Of a stretch of DNA of 64,000 nt, positions 59,199 through 64,000 are shown one piece after another. The DNA is from CAVSUR01 sp963846005 (lineage in GTDB: Bacteria > Actinomycetota > Actinomycetes > Streptosporangiales > Streptosporangiaceae). The position numbers were made by a program, and so were the translations under genes. The stretch is taken from assembly GCA_963846005.1 (NCBI GenBank), contig CAWJUH010000003.1, forward strand, positions 124,001 to 188,000, in the 5' to 3' direction. Under the pieces are notes generated by a model that did no database searches, was not told the origin of the DNA, and saw nothing but the letters and a program-made list of their open reading frames with translations. Every line of letters begins with the position of its first letter. Within the stretch, counting starts at the first letter, position 1.

Positions 59199-59438
59199 TG
59201 GGACTGCTGGCCTGCCGGCTGCGCGCCACCTTCCGCCGCCGCCTGCCCGGCTACCTCAGCGTCAGCCAGGCGGCCGGGCTGCGGTCGCTGGAGCAGGTAA
59301 CCGATGCGCTGCGCCGGTCCATGCGCTCGCCGAAGATCCTCGCGGCTAGCGACGGCGCATCTGGCCAACCTGGTCGCCGCGCTGCCCGGCCGTGCTGCCG
59401 CGCGCACCCCGGCGGCCGCTATCTTGCGAACGGAGTGA
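59198..59438 (+). pseudogene. Collapsed remnant of a third FtsX permease
   Basis: Begins with a normal permease N-terminus (CRLRATFRRRLPGYLS), then directly continues with VSQAAGLRSLEQVTDALRRSMRSPKIL, a segment found near residue 640 of the intact copies, and after a further jump and frame change ends HLANLVAALPGRAAARTPAAAILRTE-like at the TGA 59436-59438, the permease C-terminus. About 750 codons are missing. Two internal deletions explain it. Confidence 0.85.
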
Positions 59439-59445
59439 TTGTGGC

Positions 59446-61572
59446 GTGAATACCGCGGTCCGTGAGCCTGACACCATCGCCCGGGCAGCCGGCGGCCGCA
59501 CCGCCGCGCGCTCACTGGTCGCGGGCCTGGTGCTGCCGCTCGCTACCCTGGCGGTGGTGATCGCGGGCCTGCGCGCGGGCGCGGGCCCGCTGCCCGACGT
59601 GCAGGCGGCCGCCTTCGGGCTGACGCTGGCCGCCGCCGCCTCGGGCGCGGTCACGGCCCGGGCGCCCGAGCGCACGCCGCAGTGGCAGGTGTCGACCGGC
59701 TCGCTGACGGCCGCGGCTGCGCTGGCGGCCGCGCGGGCCGCGGGCGCGGCGTCCGGCGGCGAGCGCGCCGTCTTGCGCGGCCTGGTTACCTTCGCGGTCC
59801 CCTTGGTGATAGCGATTTCCTTCCACCTGATGCTCGCCCTGCCGGACGGCAGGCTCGGCCGCCGGGTGCGCCGGGCCGCGGTGGTGACCGGGTACGCCGT
59901 GGCGGCCGGCGGCGGGCTGGCGCTGGCCGCCGCCGGGCAGCCGGTGCCGGCCGTGGCCGTGGTGACCGCGTGGTGCGCCGCCCTGGCGTGCGCGCTGCCT
60001 GCTGCGTTCCGCCGCTACCAGTCGTCGGCGGGCCGGGACCGGGAGCGGATGCAGTGGATCGCGACCGGGGCCGTGCTCGCCGCCGGCACGGCGCTGATCG
60101 TCGGAGTGCTGCACCTGCTGGTCGGCTGGCCGGTCCCGGTCGCGGCGGCGTGCGCCGGATGCGCGGTGTTCCTGCCGCTCGGCATGATGGCCGGGGACGT
60201 GCGCAGGCTCGGCCCGTCCGGCGGCCGGCTGCTGGTGCAGGTGCTGTCGGCGGCGGGCTTTACCGTGGTGGTCGCGGCGATCTACCTGGTCATCGTGTTC
60301 GGCATCGGCACGGCGCCGCACGACAGCGGTGACCGGCAGCTGCTCGGCCTGTCGATGCTGGCGGCCGCGGTGGCGGCCATCGGCTACATCCCGGCCCGGG
60401 ATCGGCTGGCCGATTCGGCCACCCGGCTGGTGTACGGCGCGCGGGAGGCACCGGACGAGACGCTGCGCACCTTCGGCAGCCGGCTGACCCGGGCCATCCC
60501 GATGGACGAGTTGCTGCTGCAGCTGGCCGAGTCGCTGCGCAAGACCATGGGGCTGACCCGGGCCGAGGTCTACACCGGCAGCGGCGACGTGCTGGAGCGC
60601 GCGGTCTCGGTGCCCGACGCCGGGCCCGGCTCGATCCTGGTGTCGGCCCGCGAGCGGCCGGTGGTGACCCGGGCCGGGGTGTCGGGCAGCGCCTGGGCGG
60701 CGATCTGGCTGCCCGCGGTTCTGGAGGGGCGGGCCAGTGCCCAGCTGCGCGTCGCGCCGATCAGCCACGCCGGGGAACTGCTCGGACTGATCGTGGTCGA
60801 GCGCCCCGCGGCCGGCGATGCGTTCACCGAGGAAGACGACCGGGTGCTCACCGAGCTGGCCCGCCAGACCGGCCTCGCGTTCCACAACGCGCAGCTCGAT
60901 GCCGCGCTGCAAACCACGCTGGACGAGCTGCGCGCCCAGGCCGAGGCACTGCGCGAGTCCCGGGCCCGCATCGTGGCCAGCGGCGATGCCGAGCGCCGCC
61001 GGGTCGAGCGCAACCTGCACGACGGCGCGCAGCAGAACCTGGTCGCGCTGGCGGTGAACGTCCGGCTGGTCCGCGACATCGTGGCCGACGACCCGGAGAC
61101 CGCGGCGGAGATGCTCGACGAGATCGGGGCCGAGGTCAAGCGGACCATCACCGAGCTCCGCGAGCTCGCGCACGGCATCTATCCGCCGTTGCTGGCCGAC
61201 AGCGGGCTGGGTGAGGCGCTGCGGGCCGCGGCCGGGCGCAGCCCGCTCGCCATCACCGTGGACACCGAGGGCACCGGGCGCTACTCCGCCGAGATCGAGG
61301 CGGCGGTCTACTTCTGCTGCCTGGAGGCGCTGCAGAACGCCGCCAAGCACGCGTCAGAGGCGAGCGTCCAGCTGCGGGTGTGGGAGGAGTCGGGCGGGCT
61401 GCTGTTCAGCGTGATCGACGACGGCCCGGGCTTCGACGCCGAGGTGGCCCGGCGGGGCCACGGCTTCGTGAACATGTCCGACCGGCTGGGCGCGATCGGG
61501 GGCACGGTCCGGTGGCAGTCCGAGCCCGGCCATGGCGCGCAGATACGCGGCTCCATCCCGCTGGTCCCATGA
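59446..61572 (+). CDS. NarL-family sensor histidine kinase with GAF domain
   Basis: 708 residues from the GTG at 59446. Eight or so N-terminal membrane helices (to about residue 300), a GAF domain (TRAEVYTGSGDVLERAV to TELARQTGLAFHNAQL), a HisKA_3 dimerisation region with the H-box RRRVERNLHDGAQQNLVALAVNVRL and a HATPase with EALQNAAKHA, VIDDGPGFDAEVARRGHGFVNMSDRLGAIGG. Autokinase expected to signal to NarL-type regulators such as the two encoded downstream on the other strand, or to the response-regulator cyclase upstream. Starts 7 bases after the permease remnant. Confidence 0.92.
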   Translation: MNTAVREPDTIARAAGGRTAARSLVAGLVLPLATLAVVIAGLRAGAGPLPDVQAAAFGLTLAAAASGAVTARAPERTPQWQVSTGSLTAAAALAAARAAGAASGGERAVLRGLVTFAVPLVIAISFHLMLALPDGRLGRRVRRAAVVTGYAVAAGGGLALAAAGQPVPAVAVVTAWCAALACALPAAFRRYQSSAGRDRERMQWIATGAVLAAGTALIVGVLHLLVGWPVPVAAACAGCAVFLPLGMMAGDVRRLGPSGGRLLVQVLSAAGFTVVVAAIYLVIVFGIGTAPHDSGDRQLLGLSMLAAAVAAIGYIPARDRLADSATRLVYGAREAPDETLRTFGSRLTRAIPMDELLLQLAESLRKTMGLTRAEVYTGSGDVLERAVSVPDAGPGSILVSARERPVVTRAGVSGSAWAAIWLPAVLEGRASAQLRVAPISHAGELLGLIVVERPAAGDAFTEEDDRVLTELARQTGLAFHNAQLDAALQTTLDELRAQAEALRESRARIVASGDAERRRVERNLHDGAQQNLVALAVNVRLVRDIVADDPETAAEMLDEIGAEVKRTITELRELAHGIYPPLLADSGLGEALRAAAGRSPLAITVDTEGTGRYSAEIEAAVYFCCLEALQNAAKHASEASVQLRVWEESGGLLFSVIDDGPGFDAEVARRGHGFVNMSDRLGAIGGTVRWQSEPGHGAQIRGSIPLVP

Positions 61573-61620
61573 TCTCGGTAACTTTTCCGCAGCTGGACCT
61601 GAGAAGTTACCGAGATCATG
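61568..61620. terminator. Long perfect inverted repeat after the histidine kinase gene
   Basis: 17-base arms CATGATCTCGGTAACTT (61568-61584) and their exact complement at 61604-61620, with a 19-base loop. It includes the kinase stop codon and stands between two convergent genes. AT content is far higher than in the surroundings. It fits a bidirectional terminator, but perfect, AT-rich arms also resemble a dispersed repeat or mobile-element end. Confidence 0.6.
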
Positions 61621-61646
61621 ACAGGCGCACGCCGCGCTCCGCCGGC

Positions 61647-62039
61647 TCAGGCCGCCCAGAATGAGCCGGCCGCCCGTGCCTCCCACATCTGGCGCAGCAG
61701 GTCAGCGCCGAGCTGCTCCTTGTTGAGATAACCGCGGGCGCCGCTGGAGGCAGCGCCGCTCGGCAAGTCGGCCGCCTCGTAGGTCGAGCACAAGATGACC
61801 ACCACGTCCGGGTCGGCGGAGGTGATGCGGCGGGTGGCCTCGATGCCGTTCATGTCCGGCATGTTGATGTCCATCAAGATCAGCTCCGGCCGCAGCGAGC
61901 CGGCCAGGTCGATGGCCTCCTGCGCGCTGGCCGCCTCGCCGGCCAGCTCGAAGCCCTCCATCCGCCGCAGCACCGCGCGGGCCGCGAGCCGGAATGGCCG
62001 CTGATCGTCCACCACCAGGACCGGGTGCGCGCGGGTCAC
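61647..62039 (-). CDS. Single-domain response regulator
   Basis: 130 residues, receiver only: VLVVDDQRPFRLAARAVLRRM, phospho-Asp in LILMDINMPDMNG, ILCSTYEAAD (Thr/Ser switch position) and GARGYLNKEQLGADLL (Lys). No output domain follows; the frame ends normally. It may act in a phosphorelay or as a phosphate sink for the neighbouring kinase. Confidence 0.88.
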   Translation of the reverse strand: MTRAHPVLVVDDQRPFRLAARAVLRRMEGFELAGEAASAQEAIDLAGSLRPELILMDINMPDMNGIEATRRITSADPDVVVILCSTYEAADLPSGAASSGARGYLNKEQLGADLLRQMWEARAAGSFWAA

Positions 62040-62135
62040 GACATCAGCTTCGCATGACCGCCGGCTGGCTGGCAGAGTGCTGCCCCCCGAACCGCCGGTG
62101 AGGCCAGCACCCCCGGTCCGCGGCTCAAGCCAGGC

Positions 62136-62810
62136 TCAGTCCGCGGCCCGGCCGCTGAGGAACACCAGCACCGCCTTGACCCGCCGGTTGACGTCCTTCT
62201 CCTCCGACAGGCCGAGCTTCATGAAGATCGAGTTGGTGTGCTTCTCCACCGCCCGCTCGGTGACGAACAGCGCGGCCGCGATCGCCGAATTGCTCTTGCC
62301 CTGGGCCATCTCGGCCAGGATCTCGGTCTCCCGCGGCGTCAGCGAGGCCAGCCCCGGCTGGCGGTCCTGGGTCCTGGCCCGGACCAGCTCGTCCACGACC
62401 ACCGGGTCGATGACCGAGCCGCCCGCCGCCACGGCGCGGATGGCCCGGGCTAGCTCGTCCGCCCCGCCGACGCGCTCCTTGAGCAGGTAGGCCCGGCCGG
62501 CCGAGCCGTGCTCCAGCAGGGCCAGCGCGTACCCGGGACTGGTGAACTGGGTGAGCACCACCACCCCGGCGTCCGGCAGGTGCTCGCGGATCCAGGCCGC
62601 GGCCTGGATGCCCTCGTCGGTGCCGGTCGGCGGCATCCGGATGTCGGTGACGACCACGTCGGGACGCTCCCGGCCGGCCAGCTCCAGCAGCTGCGGGAGG
62701 TCCGCGGCGGTCCCGGCCACCTCCAGGCCGTCCGCGGCGGCGACGAGCCGGGACAGGCCCTCGCGCAGCAGGACGTTGTCCTCGGCTAGTACCACCCGGA
62801 TCGATGCCAT
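62136..62810 (-). CDS. NarL/FixJ-family response regulator
   Basis: 224 residues. Receiver: VVLAEDNVLLREGLSRLV, phospho-Asp in VVVTDIRMPPTGTDEGIQAA, VVVLTQFTSPGYALALL, AYLLKERV. LuxR HTH: LTPRETEILAEMAQGKSNSAIAAALFVTERAVEKHTNSIFMKLGL. The receiver is of the same subfamily as the one in the response-regulator cyclase (both have MPP after the phospho-Asp). Likely DNA-binding partner of the NarL-family kinase encoded at 59446. Confidence 0.93.
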   Translation of the reverse strand: MASIRVVLAEDNVLLREGLSRLVAAADGLEVAGTAADLPQLLELAGRERPDVVVTDIRMPPTGTDEGIQAAAWIREHLPDAGVVVLTQFTSPGYALALLEHGSAGRAYLLKERVGGADELARAIRAVAAGGSVIDPVVVDELVRARTQDRQPGLASLTPRETEILAEMAQGKSNSAIAAALFVTERAVEKHTNSIFMKLGLSEEKDVNRRVKAVLVFLSGRAAD

Positions 62811-62942
62811 CGAGCCGAGATCGTAGCGCGGCGCGCCGGGTGATCCGCGCCCGGCGGCAGGAGACAATGGCTGCGACCCCCGCGATCTTGGCGTCATACC
62901 GGTATCTAACGGGCCATCCGGCCCGGAAAGGCAGGCGGTGCC

Positions 62943-64000
62943 ATGACAGGCCAGCCCGGCTCGCCGCACCCGCTGGACCCGCTGACGGCGGAGGAATTCC
63001 GGGCCGTGGCCGCCATGCTGCGGCGCGACCGGGCGGTCGGGGCGGGCTGGCGGATTGCCGCCATCGAGCTGGCCGAGCCCGGCAAGGACGAGCTGGCCGC
63101 GGCCGGCCGCGGCCCGCTGCCGCGGCGGGCGCGGGTGGTCTGCTGGGAGCGGGCGAGCGGGCAGGCGTACCGGGCGCTGGTCTGCCTGAGCCGGGACGCG
63201 GTGCTCAGCTGGGAGCCGCTGGCGGCGGGCCAGCAGCCGAACATGACCGTGGACGAGTGGCATGAGTGCGACGGGATGCTGCGCGCCAGCCCGCAGCTGG
63301 CCGCCGCGCTGGCCCGCCGCGGCGTGACCGACGCCGGCCGGGTGCTCACCGACGTGTGGGCCTACGGCGCGGCGCTGGTGCCGCCGCAGTACGCCGGGCG
63401 GCGGATCGGCTGGTCCGATGTCTGGCTGCGCGGCAGCGACGACGGCAACCCCTACGCCCACCACCTGGCCGGCCTGCACCCGATCGTGGACCTCAACACG
63501 ATGGAACTGCTGGAAATCGAGGACAGCAACAAGGCCGGACCGGATCTGCCCGGCGTGATGGGCGAGTACCAGCCCGGGCTGACGGGCCTGCCGCTGCGCG
63601 AGGTCGCGCCGCTGCACATCAGCCAGCCCGCGGGCCCGTCGTTCACCCTGGACGGCCATCTGCTGGCCTGGCAGAACTGGGAGCTGCGGATCGGCTTCAA
63701 CCACCGCGAGGGCCTGATCCTGCACACCGTCGGGTTCCGCGACGGCGGGCGGCTGCGGCCGGTCGCGCACCGGATGTCCTTCGCCGAGATGATCGTGCCC
63801 TACCGGGACGCCACCCCCGACCACTACCGCCGCACCGCGTTCGACATCGGCGAGTGGGGCCTCGGCTTCATGACCGCGTCGCTGGAACTCGGCTGCGACT
63901 GCCTCGGCGAGATCAGCTACCTGGACGCCGTCGTGCACGACACCCGCGGCGAGCCGCGGATCCTGCGCAACGCCATCTGCATCCACGAGGAAGACGACGG
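62943..64000 (+). CDS. Copper-containing primary-amine oxidase (5' part, runs off the window)
   Basis: About 352 codons from the ATG at 62943; no stop is reached. N2 and N3 domains (LDPLTAEEFRAVAAMLRRD, GWSDVWLRGSDDGNPYAHHLAGLHPIVDLNTMELLEIED) and the start of the catalytic domain: LLAWQNWELRIGFNHREGLILHTVGF, VAHRMSFAEMIVPYRD and RTAFDIGEWGLGF, whose Asp is the catalytic base in this family. The topaquinone-forming Tyr (NYDY motif) and copper His lie beyond the edge. Oxidises primary amines to aldehydes with H2O2 and NH3. Divergent from the NarL regulator. Confidence 0.92.
   Translation, partial: MTGQPGSPHPLDPLTAEEFRAVAAMLRRDRAVGAGWRIAAIELAEPGKDELAAAGRGPLPRRARVVCWERASGQAYRALVCLSRDAVLSWEPLAAGQQPNMTVDEWHECDGMLRASPQLAAALARRGVTDAGRVLTDVWAYGAALVPPQYAGRRIGWSDVWLRGSDDGNPYAHHLAGLHPIVDLNTMELLEIEDSNKAGPDLPGVMGEYQPGLTGLPLREVAPLHISQPAGPSFTLDGHLLAWQNWELRIGFNHREGLILHTVGFRDGGRLRPVAHRMSFAEMIVPYRDATPDHYRRTAFDIGEWGLGFMTASLELGCDCLGEISYLDAVVHDTRGEPRILRNAICIHEEDD

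Overview
The window is a stretch of a very GC-rich actinomycete chromosome. The gene content supports this directly: mshA (mycothiol synthesis), carD, a senX3-regX3 pair in its usual mshA/ybjN/gpmA neighbourhood, many GTG starts, ATGA/GTGA stop-start overlaps and leaderless-type promoters. The finer lineage (Streptosporangiales-like) is only a guess. Genes lie on both strands; no rRNA, tRNA, CRISPR array or insertion sequence was seen.

Layout. 0-2.3 kb: the 3' end of a YbdK/GCS2-type carboxylate-amine ligase gene and a leaderless otsA. 2.4-5.6 kb: a four-gene operon (sarcosine-oxidase-like flavoprotein, BHMT-type methyltransferase, AraC, VOC protein), every junction a 4-bp overlap. 5.7-12.05 kb: a DUF2993 protein, a beta-propeller receptor kinase (PknD-like) and, divergent from it, an Rv1747-like FHA-ABC exporter. 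Both the kinase and the exporter carry many reading-frame breaks. 12.0-14.7 kb: a polar amino-acid ABC importer. 14.9-19.8 kb: PPK2, PCMT (one frame break), rlmB, cysS. 19.8-24.4 kb: hmgA, a DUF2637 repeat protein, ispF, carD. 24.8-31.5 kb: a membrane-anchored unknown, a PCu(A)C-like lipoprotein, regX3/senX3, gpmA, mshA-ybjN, csoR. 31.6-33.7 kb: a small type-VII-like cluster (two WxG proteins and a YbaB-like protein) and a TTG-start unknown.

33.8-44.5 kb is a cation-homeostasis island. An M-box (Mg2+) riboswitch and a 23-codon leader ORF precede an NRAMP-related Mg2+ transporter. Next come a KimA-like permease, an OB-fold protein, a CDF exporter, a KdpD-like kinase and a second KimA-like permease with four TTAACG-type boxes upstream. 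The second copy ends in a degraded duplicate of the OB-fold/CDF genes joined to a peptide-deformylase remnant. Two DNA blocks (555 and about 430 bp) appear identical between the copies.

44.5-50.6 kb is a compact operon joining a class III cyclase/NB-ARC/TPR regulator, a CrtI-like flavoprotein, an MBL-fold hydrolase and a cyclic-nucleotide-binding protein; it looks like a self-contained second-messenger module. 50.8-62.8 kb holds a secreted protein, a response regulator fused to a class III cyclase, a MacB/FtsX-type ABC system with two full permeases and a third collapsed remnant, a NarL-family kinase and two response regulators. The window ends inside a copper amine oxidase gene.

Reading-frame breaks are concentrated at 8.0-11.6 kb, with single ones near 16.64, 22.76, 23.06, 41.06 and 43.93 kb. 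Whether these are sequence errors or real decay cannot be decided from this sequence alone; conserved motifs survive on both sides of most breaks.
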